Notes: generated by a model not told the origin, from the sequence alone. A stretch of 12,039 bases of DNA from Desulfobacterales bacterium (GCA_030145015.1 JAQYWI010000167.1:1-12039); one strand, 5' to 3'. Positions 6,401 through 12,039 are shown, numbered from the stretch's first letter. Numbers and translations: made by a program.

Positions 6401-7254
6401 AGGTTGAATGCGATAATTTTACGTATGACGAGTTTACCTGGCGGCCGGTCCATGCAGATATTTCGTTTAATAAAACGGACACCAGCATCCTTATTAAAGA
6501 AGCAAACCTCTGCGGCATCCAATTTCCCGGAATGCTGAAAGTTTCATCCGATGAGTTTGAGTTTTATACGAACCCGATCGCAAAAAATCAAAATCTGCAG
6601 TCGACGATCACCTGCCTGACTGACAAGGAACATCTGGCCGACGGCACCTTTAACCTGAGCGGGGAACTCATGACCAAGGCCAGACCAACGGATTTCCTCA
6701 AATCGCTTTCAGGAAATCTCGATTTTAGTGCTGATCAGGGCCGCATCTATCGCTTTGGGATGCTGGCTAAAATTTTTGCGTTGCTCAATGTGACCGAAAT
6801 TTACAGGGGTGCAGTCCCTGATCTTGCCGGCGAAGGATTCGCCTACGATTCGATGTCCGCAGATGCGGTATTTGAGGACGGCAAGCTGATTATCAGAGAA
6901 AGTGCGATCGACAGTCCATCAATGGGAATCGCTTGTGCAGGCGATATTAATCTGGTCAAAAAGAAAGTGGACCTTACGGTGCTGGTGGCGCCGTTTAAAA
7001 CGGTTGATCGTATCGTCAAGCTCATTCCCCTGGTCGGCAATATTCTGGGCGGAACGTTGGTATCGATTCCATTCAGGGCTAAAGGTAAATTAGAAGATCC
7101 GGATGTCATCCCGCTCTCACCCACCGCAGTGGGTGCGGGTCTGTTAGGAATTTTACAAAGAACCCTCGAACTGCCAATCACCATCATCCAGCCGGTACTT
7201 CCCGCCCCCAAAGAGAAAACCGACGAAAAGAAAGATCAAAAGGTTTTGCAATAG
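3454..7254 (+). CDS. Large AsmA-clan protein, probable envelope lipid-transport factor
   Basis: The 1266-residue protein starts with a basic MRKPRK and one hydrophobic segment (about 8-30), then an AsmA-type opening in which a short amphipathic stretch precedes IGGQIEYQYLNLALFPRPHV. This predicts an inner-membrane anchor with the rest in the periplasm. The C-terminal 200 residues hold the AsmA-like signature: GNLDFSADQGRIYRFG, GEGFAYDSM, DSPSMGIACAGDI and IPLVGNILGG. Family members such as AsmA, TamB and YhdP form long hydrophobic beta-grooves thought to carry phospholipids between membranes; that role is inferred here. The middle contains tandem modules of 120 residues (listed separately). 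The ATG has only a weak Shine-Dalgarno, but the N-terminus fits the family. It has its own promoter upstream and stands 115 bp from the small zinc protein gene. Its length is close to YhdP (about 1270) rather than AsmA (about 620). Confidence 0.9.
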   Translation: MRKPRKILFVLISLSGIFLCLLIILVVVTPRLINLDMVKEKIKNQYAKDIGGQIEYQYLNLALFPRPHVVISDVNFTTPDNVDGTIESLNVYPKILPLFTGNLEIGMLRSRSPEINIRFPETLPETLNDESSALDSVSFETLGDQLISAIRSLRSFIIPAVVLRIRDGRVHFFEGKNRILGLQSINGNVKQDASRLEFTLKCQSNFWESMEIKGAYAEPGFKINSQIKLIQLRPHAVVDYFFPQSDLKMTNARANLTLDLQTDGPEHLQAKIDGSAPYLYLRLGNKELKLTDTRFQGGYQLNNKAQTLSLSQLNLKDPRLTLSGHLHADPALPNVQLEIEGRRIDVETTQRIALALTENAGIVADVYEILRSGEFQRMTLKAHGPTLADLARGDNYVIQGNMVGGNIFIPDGQLNLVDVTGDAKIVNGILEGENIEARMGNSFAKKGKLAIALTGDTAPFHIETLIQADLSELPAVLLRLLDDDKLKEELALFDKFEGSAVGMLVLGEDTQDINVRVMASDIKLDAAYQRIPFPLKIDGGGLHLDGSRIALTDINAVVGKSSLSQLSSKFKWEKATSFEMTSKSANIDLSQLYTWLSQEKGFKHNLKDISAVSGKVSLRNFDLRGPFLKPNQWRIKSNGNIQKLSMSSALLPDKLTVPKGQFTCKGDQLSIKDVNANVGKSSISDLSANLKWGQLVMLTASSAKTAVFLDEVYPWLQSHKALRHSLKDIPALTGTLAFQKLAFTSPISGKPNKNLNLTGTIEKWHIKSVKFPTDIELTGGDLFWRGTRIDLQETSARFGMSTISRLSLGKQWGKISLFEFNADSANIQIAELYPWLVSFETLDKMFKGFIATQGKLALSGLDYKGPAGRSKTWQFQLTGELEGLALESDYFKAPIHINAAKFSAADTPGLAGVHGRINLDTTQLSWEDSQMMLQGKASFSEDELWLDLKLAADRLNWEQIDQITGLDKQLGPGEAHKLLGSLKVECDNFTYDEFTWRPVHADISFNKTDTSILIKEANLCGIQFPGMLKVSSDEFEFYTNPIAKNQNLQSTITCLTDKEHLADGTFNLSGELMTKARPTDFLKSLSGNLDFSADQGRIYRFGMLAKIFALLNVTEIYRGAVPDLAGEGFAYDSMSADAVFEDGKLIIRESAIDSPSMGIACAGDINLVKKKVDLTVLVAPFKTVDRIVKLIPLVGNILGGTLVSIPFRAKGKLEDPDVIPLSPTAVGAGLLGILQRTLELPITIIQPVLPAPKEKTDEKKDQKVLQ
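4753..6189 (+). repeat. Tandem 120-residue modules within the AsmA-like protein
   Basis: Three modules begin at residues 553, 673 and 793 (DNA 5110, 5470 and 5830), a period of exactly 120 residues or 360 bp. Shared landmarks include VVGKSSLSQLS / NVGKSSISDLS / RFGMSTISRLS, and the aromatic YTWL / YPWL / YPWL with Trp595, Trp715 and Trp835. Each is followed by a G-x-L-x-L strand, as in SGKVSL, TGTLAF and QGKLAL. A fourth, more diverged copy precedes them at about residues 434-552 (ARMGNSF, DLSELPAVLLRLL, GSAVGML). The copies differ widely in sequence, so the duplications are old. They probably build repeated rungs of the groove. Confidence 0.75.
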
Positions 7255-7276
7255 GTGTCTCGGGACTTTGCCTTTC

Positions 7277-7305
7277 TTGACTTTTTTAGCAACAATACTC
7301 ATATT
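7277..7305 (+). promoter_or_regulatory. Possible promoter for the small zinc protein gene
   Basis: TTGACT (7277-7282) and CATATT (7300-7305) are separated by 17 bp, matching five of six and four of six consensus bases. It lies in the 115-bp A/T-rich gap after the AsmA-like stop codon, which has no convincing terminator. The small gene could therefore be expressed both from here and by readthrough. Confidence 0.4.
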
Positions 7306-7369
7306 GATGCTGTAAAAAAACAATTTAGGTATTAAATCATCTGAAACTTATGCAAAAAGGAGGTTAATG

Positions 7370-7591
7370 ATGGCTTACACATGTAAAAACTGCGGAGCAG
7401 TAGCCCACGAACCGGGCCACCTGTGCAATCCGTGCGGCGATAAAGCCAAATGCAGCTTCTGCGGTTCGACTGAGACGGATCATACGCACCTCTGTAAAGA
7501 CAAACTGGCGGCGATGAAGTTTGTGTGCGGCGGTTGTGGGCGCGTAGCCATGGAAGAGGAGCATCTTTGTAAACCTTCACCAATTGCCTAA
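7370..7591 (+). CDS. Small protein with three CX2CX8HXC zinc sites
   Basis: This 73-residue protein consists almost only of three copies of one metal-binding pattern. The ligand sets are Cys5-Cys8-His17-Cys19, Cys28-Cys31-His40-Cys42 and Cys53-Cys56-His65-Cys67. All three have exactly the spacing C-x2-C-x8-H-x-C, with HLC conserved in each and a Gly after the second Cys. An extra Cys22 sits in copy one. Three CCHC zinc (or Fe-S) sites are predicted; no hydrophobic or catalytic segment is seen. Two adjacent ATGs exist at 7367 and 7370; the second is chosen because AGGAGGT (7358-7364) is 5 nt from it and only 2 nt from the first. A rho-independent terminator follows 13 bp after the stop. The small size, strong ribosome site and own terminator suggest a well-expressed product. 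Its function is unknown to me: it may bind nucleic acid or a protein partner, or buffer metal. Confidence 0.88.
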   Translation: MAYTCKNCGAVAHEPGHLCNPCGDKAKCSFCGSTETDHTHLCKDKLAAMKFVCGGCGRVAMEEEHLCKPSPIA

Positions 7592-7604
7592 ATCATATCA
7601 ACAT

Positions 7605-7637
7605 AAAAGGGCGGTAATACCATGCCGCCCTTTTTTT
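7605..7637 (+). terminator. Rho-independent terminator after the small zinc protein gene
   Basis: AAAAGGGCGG pairs with CCGCCCTTTT around a loop of about 10 nt, with a T7 run starting right after CCGCCC (7631-7637). It lies 13 bp after the stop codon. The A-run before the stem also lets it act weakly in the opposite direction. Confidence 0.9.
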
Positions 7638-7670
7638 ATTGAAATATAAAAATAGATAAAGCATAAAAAG

Positions 7671-7829
7671 AAGTGACTAAAGTCCAAAACAAGTGCGCTA
7701 AAGTTAGAAGTGAACTAAAGTGCCTAGAGTTAAGGAATTCTATCTTTTTTTAAAATGATGGAGCGAAGCGATACCACAACTTTAGGCACTTTAGCTCACT
7801 TTAGTCACTTTAGGCACTTTTGCTCACTT
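7671..7829. repeat. Intergenic inverted-repeat element 2 (AAGTGNCTAAAGT-type arms)
   Basis: The left arm (7671-7732) has repeated AAGTGACTAAAGT, AAGTGCGCTAAAGT and AAGTGAACTAAAGTGCCTAG units. The right arm (7778-7829) has the same units in inverse, alternating GGCACTTTAG, CTCACTTTAG and TCACTTTAG. Between them lies a centre of about 45 bp that includes GGAGCGAAGCGATACCA. This is the complement of the TGGTATCGCTTC centre of element 1, and it contains GCGAAGC at 7763-7769. Apart from the terminator it fills the whole 255-bp gap before the radical SAM gene and ends 17 bp before its ATG, so it would form part of that gene's leader or promoter region. Confidence 0.75.
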
Positions 7830-7846
7830 ATAACCAAAGGATTGCC

Positions 7847-9007
7847 ATGAACAAAAGCCACCACCGATTTGAACAAGGTCCCATCCGGCCGCCCAATGAA
7901 GCCCGCAGCCTGCTGTTGCGTTTAACACGCAATTGCCCCTGGAACCAGTGCCTGTTCTGTCCGGTCTACAAAACCCGTAAATTTTCTCTACGAACGGTTG
8001 AAGAAATAAAGCATGATATAGAGACCGCCAAAAAAATTGCAGATGACATCAAAGCCCTTTCATGGAAACTGGGACACAACGGAACGGTCAATGATGCGGT
8101 GATCAGCAGTCTCTTTAATCAGCCCGGCACCAACACGAACACCAAAAGCATTGCTGCCTGGCTGTACTATCAAACCGACGCCTGTTTTTTGCAGGATGCC
8201 GACAACCTGATCATGAAAACAAAAGACCTGGTGGAGGTCTTAACGTTTCTCAAAGAACAATTTCCAGACATCAAACGCATAACCACCTATTCGCGTTCCA
8301 GAACGGTTATTCGCAAATCCGTCGATGCATTAAAACAAATTCGACAGGCCGGTTTGGATAGAGTCCACATCGGACTGGAGACCGGATATGACGCCCTGCT
8401 GAAGCTAATGAAAAAAGGTGTAACCGCCGCACAGCACATCGAAGCCGGAAAGAAACTATTGAAGGCCGGTATGCAAGTATCAGAATATGTGATGCCCGGG
8501 CTGGGTGGGCAGGAAATGTGGCGGGAGCATGCGGTCGAAACCGCAAAGGTGTTGAATCAAATTAATCCTCATTTTATCCGGCTACGCAGCCTCAGGGTGC
8601 CGGAGCACATTCCCCTGTATGAAAAGCTGGCAGATGGAAGTTTTACCACGCAAACCGATGACATGCTTGCTGAAGAAATCGAGCTATTCATCGAGACCCT
8701 TGAGGGAATTACCAGTACGGTAACCAGTGATCATATCATGAACCTACTTGAAGAGGTCAGCGGCAAGTTTCCGGATGATAAAGAAAAAATGATAGGGATA
8801 ATTCAAGCCTATCAAGCCCTCTCTGAAAGCGACCGGCTAATTTATCGAGCCGGTCGTCGCGGCGGCGCCTATCGTTCAACCGCTGATTTAAAACACGATC
8901 CCGCAACCTACCAGAAAATTAAAAATCTGATTCAAGAGGTGCAACAAAAAGAAGGTCCCCAAGGGGTTGAAAAGATGCTCGCAGAAATGGTTGATCGCTA
9001 TATTTGA
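7847..9007 (+). CDS. Radical SAM protein with a CX4CX2C cluster motif
   Basis: The 386-residue protein binds a [4Fe-4S] cluster and SAM to start radical chemistry; the reaction is not known. The cluster ligands are Cys30, Cys35 and Cys38 in NCPWNQCLFCPVYK, spaced CX4CX2C rather than the common CX3CX2C. Further radical-SAM barrel features are FLQDADNLI near 117-125, the strand HIGLETGYD near 180-188 and YVMPGLGG near 216-223. There is no cobalamin-binding or SPASM-like cysteine-rich domain. The start ATG at 7847 has AAAGGA 5 nt upstream; an in-frame TTG at 7820 lies inside the repeat element and is less likely. The stop is 13 bp from the KAS III gene start, and GAGGAG overlaps the gene end, so the two form an operon. 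I recall related COG1032-like proteins with the same spacing, annotated only as radical SAM proteins. Confidence 0.9.
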   Translation: MNKSHHRFEQGPIRPPNEARSLLLRLTRNCPWNQCLFCPVYKTRKFSLRTVEEIKHDIETAKKIADDIKALSWKLGHNGTVNDAVISSLFNQPGTNTNTKSIAAWLYYQTDACFLQDADNLIMKTKDLVEVLTFLKEQFPDIKRITTYSRSRTVIRKSVDALKQIRQAGLDRVHIGLETGYDALLKLMKKGVTAAQHIEAGKKLLKAGMQVSEYVMPGLGGQEMWREHAVETAKVLNQINPHFIRLRSLRVPEHIPLYEKLADGSFTTQTDDMLAEEIELFIETLEGITSTVTSDHIMNLLEEVSGKFPDDKEKMIGIIQAYQALSESDRLIYRAGRRGGAYRSTADLKHDPATYQKIKNLIQEVQQKEGPQGVEKMLAEMVDRYI

Positions 9008-9020
9008 GGAGTAATTAAAC

Positions 9021-10010
9021 GTGCAAACGATCAGAATCCTGGGGACCGGTTCCTATGTTCCGCCGAAACGCTTGACCAATGCAGACTTGCAAAACATGGG
9101 TCTGGACACCTCCGATGAATGGATTAAAAAACGCACCGGTGTGGCCGAAAGAAGAATCGCCGCTCCCGATGTTGCGGCATCCGATTTGGGCTATGAAGCC
9201 GCTCTAAAAGCCTTGGATGCGGCAGGCTTGACCGCTAAGGACATTGATTTAATTATCGTGGCCACGATTACGCCGGATACGTGCTGCCCTTCAGCTGCGA
9301 ACTGGCTGCAGGCCAAACTGGACGCCCCCCGGGCAGTGACATTTGATGTTGCCGCCGCCTGTTCCGGCTTTATTTTCGGCTTAAATGTCGGCGAACAATA
9401 CCTCAAAAACAAAACCTTCAAACGCGTTCTGGTGGTGGCATCTGAAATCATGACCCGAACGCTCAACTGGCAAGATCGGTCGACCTGTATTCTCTGGGGG
9501 GACGGTTCCGGTGCAGCTTTACTCACTTTAGGGGATGAGGGACCCGAGATTCTTTCCACCCATTTACACACCGACGGCGCCAATGGCCGGGATCTGCTTT
9601 TGCCCGGTGGCGGTTCAAAGACAACCCCTATTTCCCATGAAAGTGTCGAGCGCGGTCTGCACTACCTGAGCATGATTGAAGCCAGTTTGAGCTTTCGCGT
9701 CGCCGTGCGGCATTTTATCGAGTCGATTAAGGAAGCCCTGGAAGCCAACAATTTAAATGTTGAGGACGTCAATTGGTTTATTCCCCATCAGGCCAATGTC
9801 CGTATGTTTCAAAACATTGCCAAATCGTTAAAGGTACCCTTTGAACGCTTTTATCTGACATTGCAAAAATACGGCAATATCTCCTCGGCCTCCTGTGCGA
9901 TTTCGCTGGATGAAGCCGTCCGCGATGGCAGCATCAAGGCCAACGATTTAGTTTGTTTACCGGTTTTCGGAGGCGGATTGACCTGGGGAAGTGCCCTGAT
10001 TCGGTGGTAA
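9021..10010 (+). CDS. fabH: Beta-ketoacyl-ACP synthase III (FabH-like)
   Basis: The 329-residue thiolase-fold enzyme condenses an acyl-CoA with malonyl-ACP, the initiating step of fatty acid synthesis in canonical FabH. The Cys-His-Asn triad is complete: Cys114 in AAACSGF, His256 in FIPHQAN and Asn286 in YGNISSAS. Other family signatures are TSDEWIKKRTG at 30-40, WGDGSGAA at 159-166 and the C-terminal GGGLTWGSALIRW. Length is normal (E. coli FabH has 317). It starts at GTG with GAGGAG 9 nt upstream, immediately after the radical SAM gene. It does not sit in a fab cluster: no fabD, fabG, acpP or plsX is seen. It may therefore be the housekeeping enzyme displaced from its usual operon, or a second KAS III serving a special acyl starter or product with the radical SAM partner. 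Sequence alone does not decide between these. Confidence 0.92.
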   Translation: MQTIRILGTGSYVPPKRLTNADLQNMGLDTSDEWIKKRTGVAERRIAAPDVAASDLGYEAALKALDAAGLTAKDIDLIIVATITPDTCCPSAANWLQAKLDAPRAVTFDVAAACSGFIFGLNVGEQYLKNKTFKRVLVVASEIMTRTLNWQDRSTCILWGDGSGAALLTLGDEGPEILSTHLHTDGANGRDLLLPGGGSKTTPISHESVERGLHYLSMIEASLSFRVAVRHFIESIKEALEANNLNVEDVNWFIPHQANVRMFQNIAKSLKVPFERFYLTLQKYGNISSASCAISLDEAVRDGSIKANDLVCLPVFGGGLTWGSALIRW

Positions 10011-10036
10011 CCATAGGAATGATGGGTTCATTCTTT

Positions 10037-10160
10037 CGTTGCGTGTTACGGGTTACGAGTTGCGAGTCATGCACTGCAGCGTTTAGTTTGCCATATTTTA
10101 ACCCGGAACCGACTCGGCCGAGCTCGTCGCGGGCCGGAACGCGCAACTCGAAACGCTATT
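10037..10160. repeat. Intergenic inverted-repeat element 3 (GTTACG/GTTGCG-type arms)
   Basis: The left arm (10037-10067) iterates GTTGCG, GTTACG, GGTTACGAG and TTGCGAGT. The right arm (about 10131-10155) reads back as GCGTTTCGAGTTGCGCGTTCC. CGAGTTGCG at 10056-10064 is exactly complementary to 10142-10150. The region near the right arm contains the palindrome CTCGGCCGAG (10113-10122), overlapping GAGCTC (10120-10125). The element fills the spacer between two convergent genes (KAS III and the MurJ-like gene), where a bidirectional terminator would be expected, but it has no clear U-tract. Arm similarity is looser than in elements 1 and 2. Confidence 0.5.
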
Positions 10161-10163
10161 AAC

Positions 10164-11741
10164 CTATTGAGGCGTGATGACCCGCTTCAAATACGTCACA
10201 ATTTTACCCGCCACATCGGTTATCTCTTTTATTTTCAAGCTATACGCTACCAGCCCCATGATTAAGGTAAAGGTCGCACCTGTCAGGAGGACCACCAAAA
10301 TGCTTCCGGAAAAAGTCGCCGGATTCAAGGCTACCAGCACGTTGATTTTAAACCAAAATAATAATGGAAACAACACCGCGCTAAAAAAAATCATTTTTGT
10401 ATAAAAAATATAAACTTGGCGACTTCCTTGATTATAACTTCTTTTGTTCCATAGCATATATAAAAAAACCACCTGAAGAATGCCTGACAGCGAAATGGCT
10501 AAAGCAATCCCTTTCGATCCAAAGAATCGTAATCCGAAATAGTAAATAGGGATACTTAGCAAAACCGCGATGCTGCCATAAATTGCAGGAAATACAGTGT
10601 TTTGCATGGCATAAAACGCTCTGGGAACAATCGTATAGGCTGCCAGGGCAAACGCGCCCCCGAGAAGATAAATCAGAATATCGGCTGTTAGAGCGGTTGC
10701 AGAGGCATCAAATTGGCCACGTTGGTAGATAATACGAACCACTTCATTTTTAAGCACCATGAGTAACACGGAAATCGGTATAACCAACGCTAAATAACGC
10801 AGGGTATTATTCAGCAGGTTGTTCATTTCCTCCATTTTTTCTTCAGCCACCAATCGCGCCATAAACGGATAAGCCGCTGTCCCGATGGCCTGTCCGAATA
10901 TGGCAACCGGTATCAGCATGATCTTGAGGCCATAATTGATACCCGATATGCCGCCCGGCGGAAGATAGGAACCGAAAATTCTGAAAAAGAATTCCCTTGA
11001 AAATGTCATGGTCAAGCCGATCATAAGCGGCAATGTTAAGACGATATATCTTCTTAAATCCGGGTGATTTAATTCAAATGAGATTTGAAGTTTCATCCCA
11101 AGCCGTTTCGCACCCATATACTGGACCATACAATTGCCGATGGCGCCAGCCAACACCCCCCAGGAAAAACCGACCATGCCAAACCGGGATCCCAATAGAA
11201 TCCCACCTAAAATAATTCCCAAATTGTAGATGATCGGCGCCAGAGCGGGTATGCCGAATTTTTCTTTTGCAAACTGAACGGCCATAAAAAGCCCGCTCGC
11301 AAAGAAAAAAAATTGGGCTGGAATAATGATTCGGGTCATTCGAATCAAGGTCACCCTCAGCTCCGGTTCATCATAGCCCGGTGCGATTAAGGAAATGATA
11401 TCATCACTGAATCCTTCAGCAAGGCAGATAAGGCATATCAAAACAAGGCCTAAATTGGTGAAGATGATGGAAAAAACATGCCAGCCTTCGCTTTCTGCAT
11501 CCTTTGCAAGATAACGAGAAAAAATGGGGATGAAGGTGATGGACAGAAATCCGCTGGCCAGAAGATGATTTAAGATTTCAGGAATTAAGAAGGAAAGTTG
11601 ATAAGCGTCAACTTCTTGCCCGGCCCCACGAACATAGGCAATAACCATTTCCCTTATCAATCCGATCAGATTGCTCAGTAAAACCGAAGCCATCATGATG
11701 ATCGAGGCAATTCCGACCTTTTTATAGACCGACTGTGACAT
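10164..11741 (-). CDS. MurJ/MviN-superfamily flippase, divergent
   Basis: This 525-residue integral membrane protein has about 14 hydrophobic segments along its whole length, as in the MOP-exporter MurJ/MviN family, which moves lipid-linked cell-wall precursors across the inner membrane. Family features include GLIRE at 27-31, VDAYQLSFLIP at 44-54, FLSITFIPIFSRY at 65-77, IYQRGQFDASA and VPRAFYAMQNTVFP. Compared with E. coli MurJ from memory, Arg24 and Asp39 are kept (Arg30, Asp45). Arg18, Arg52 and Arg270 become Asn24, Asn58 and Lys273, and the EGA motif before the FxP segment is SGF. The start is taken as the ATG at 11741; a TTG two codons upstream is possible, and neither has a clear Shine-Dalgarno. 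It could be the cell's lipid II flippase of a variant type or a flippase for another undecaprenyl-linked glycan. Confidence 0.88.
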   Translation of the reverse strand: MSQSVYKKVGIASIIMMASVLLSNLIGLIREMVIAYVRGAGQEVDAYQLSFLIPEILNHLLASGFLSITFIPIFSRYLAKDAESEGWHVFSIIFTNLGLVLICLICLAEGFSDDIISLIAPGYDEPELRVTLIRMTRIIIPAQFFFFASGLFMAVQFAKEKFGIPALAPIIYNLGIILGGILLGSRFGMVGFSWGVLAGAIGNCMVQYMGAKRLGMKLQISFELNHPDLRRYIVLTLPLMIGLTMTFSREFFFRIFGSYLPPGGISGINYGLKIMLIPVAIFGQAIGTAAYPFMARLVAEEKMEEMNNLLNNTLRYLALVIPISVLLMVLKNEVVRIIYQRGQFDASATALTADILIYLLGGAFALAAYTIVPRAFYAMQNTVFPAIYGSIAVLLSIPIYYFGLRFFGSKGIALAISLSGILQVVFLYMLWNKRSYNQGSRQVYIFYTKMIFFSAVLFPLLFWFKINVLVALNPATFSGSILVVLLTGATFTLIMGLVAYSLKIKEITDVAGKIVTYLKRVITPQ

Positions 11742-11780
11742 AGGCAACGCCAGTTTAGAAATTGTCTTAAAAATGCCAAT

Positions 11781-11866
11781 CTCGAGTACGAGTACGAGGA
11801 CGACGACGAGTACAAAGCGAAGGAAGGTTGCCTAAAATCGTGATCGTTCTCGTCCTCGTCCTCGAG
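11781..11866. repeat. Intergenic inverted-repeat element 4 (CGAGTA/CGAGGA hexamer arms)
   Basis: The left arm (11781-11812) is CTCGAGTACGAGTACGAGG followed by ACGACGACGAGTAC, that is, a degenerate CGAGKA hexamer run. The right arm (11842-11866) is the inverse: GTTCTCGTCCTCGTCCTCGAG. The outer CTCGAG ends match. A centre of about 29 bp with AAGCGAAGGAAGG lies between. It sits 40 bp before the MurJ-like start codon, so it is in that gene's leader. The acidic and serine-rich reading frames across it are artefacts of the hexamer repeats. Confidence 0.7.
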
Positions 11867-11958
11867 ATCCAAAGCCCAATCGTTTCGTTTTGACCGAGAT
11901 GACTGCAATTGCATTATCAAAAACCATACAAGAAGGCAAAACATCATTTGAAGCATTC

Positions 11959-11987
11959 TTGACAGGTTTTTGCAGATCTTTTATGAT
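11959..11987 (+). promoter_or_regulatory. Strong sigma70-like promoter facing the right edge
   Basis: TTGACA (11959-11964) and TATGAT (11982-11987) are 17 bp apart: six of six and five of six consensus bases. Transcription would begin near 11994 and leave the window. The hairpin TTCCAGG/CCTGGAA (12002-12008 with 12024-12030) would lie at the very 5' end of that RNA. No ORF of this transcript is visible before position 12039. The rest of the 298-bp region upstream of the MurJ-like gene holds only repeat element 4. Confidence 0.6.
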
Positions 11988-12039
11988 GAAATTCTAAAAA
12001 TTTCCAGGATTGATCCCGTTACACCTGGAATGAACTTTT

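Noticed and set aside
7671..7829. CRISPR array from the AAGTGNCTAAAGT repeats
   Set aside because: Units are about 12 bp, degenerate, in both orientations and without spacers of uniform length; no cas genes are nearby.
7820..7846. Upstream TTG start for the radical SAM gene
   Set aside because: It lies inside the repeat arm and lacks a Shine-Dalgarno, whereas the ATG at 7847 has AAAGGA at good spacing.
11693..11956. Small acidic/serine-rich protein reading through element 4
   Set aside because: Its composition comes from the hexamer repeats themselves, it overlaps the start of the MurJ-like gene, and it has no ribosome site.

Overview
This window looks like chromosomal DNA from an anaerobic Desulfobacterota-type (delta-proteobacterial, Desulfobacterales-like) bacterium. 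That is inferred from the gene families, the moderate base composition, and the style of the intergenic repeats; no rRNA or other marker gene is present to prove it. Eight protein-coding genes are well supported, and none appears broken.

Left part (1-3132, all minus strand): a two-gene nifU-like -> nifS-like operon for Fe-S cluster assembly, then a zinc-dependent medium-chain alcohol dehydrogenase. The NifU-like scaffold keeps its three cluster cysteines and carries an extra C-terminal zinc-ribbon-like tail. Its partner has the full NifS/IscS fold and the mobile-loop cysteine, but Thr replaces the lysine that normally binds PLP and Val replaces the substrate-binding arginine. It therefore may not be an ordinary cysteine desulfurase. 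The 113 bases after the nifS-like gene can fold into several hairpins on its sense strand, one capped by a GCAA tetraloop.

Middle part (3133-7637, plus strand): a divergent control region with a perfect 29-bp palindrome at the alcohol dehydrogenase promoter and a strong sigma70-like promoter facing right. Then comes a 1266-residue AsmA-clan inner-membrane-anchored protein with tandem 120-residue modules. A 73-residue protein made of three identical-spacing CX2CX8HXC zinc sites follows, closed by a rho-independent terminator.

Right part (7638-12039): a tightly packed radical SAM -> ketoacyl-ACP synthase III operon (plus strand), then a convergent MurJ/MviN-superfamily flippase (minus strand). 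The flippase lacks several arginines that are essential in E. coli MurJ. A strong outward promoter near the right end probably serves a gene beyond the window.

The least expected feature is in the spacers. Four of them (about 1917-2058, 7671-7829, 10037-10160, 11781-11866) hold the same kind of object: two inverted arms, each built from a short degenerate unit repeated several times, around a short centre. Each element uses a different unit, yet the first two share a related centre that includes an identical 12-mer. This suggests one family of non-coding elements with exchangeable or evolving arms. The gene order itself gives no sign of a defence system, phage or insertion sequence.
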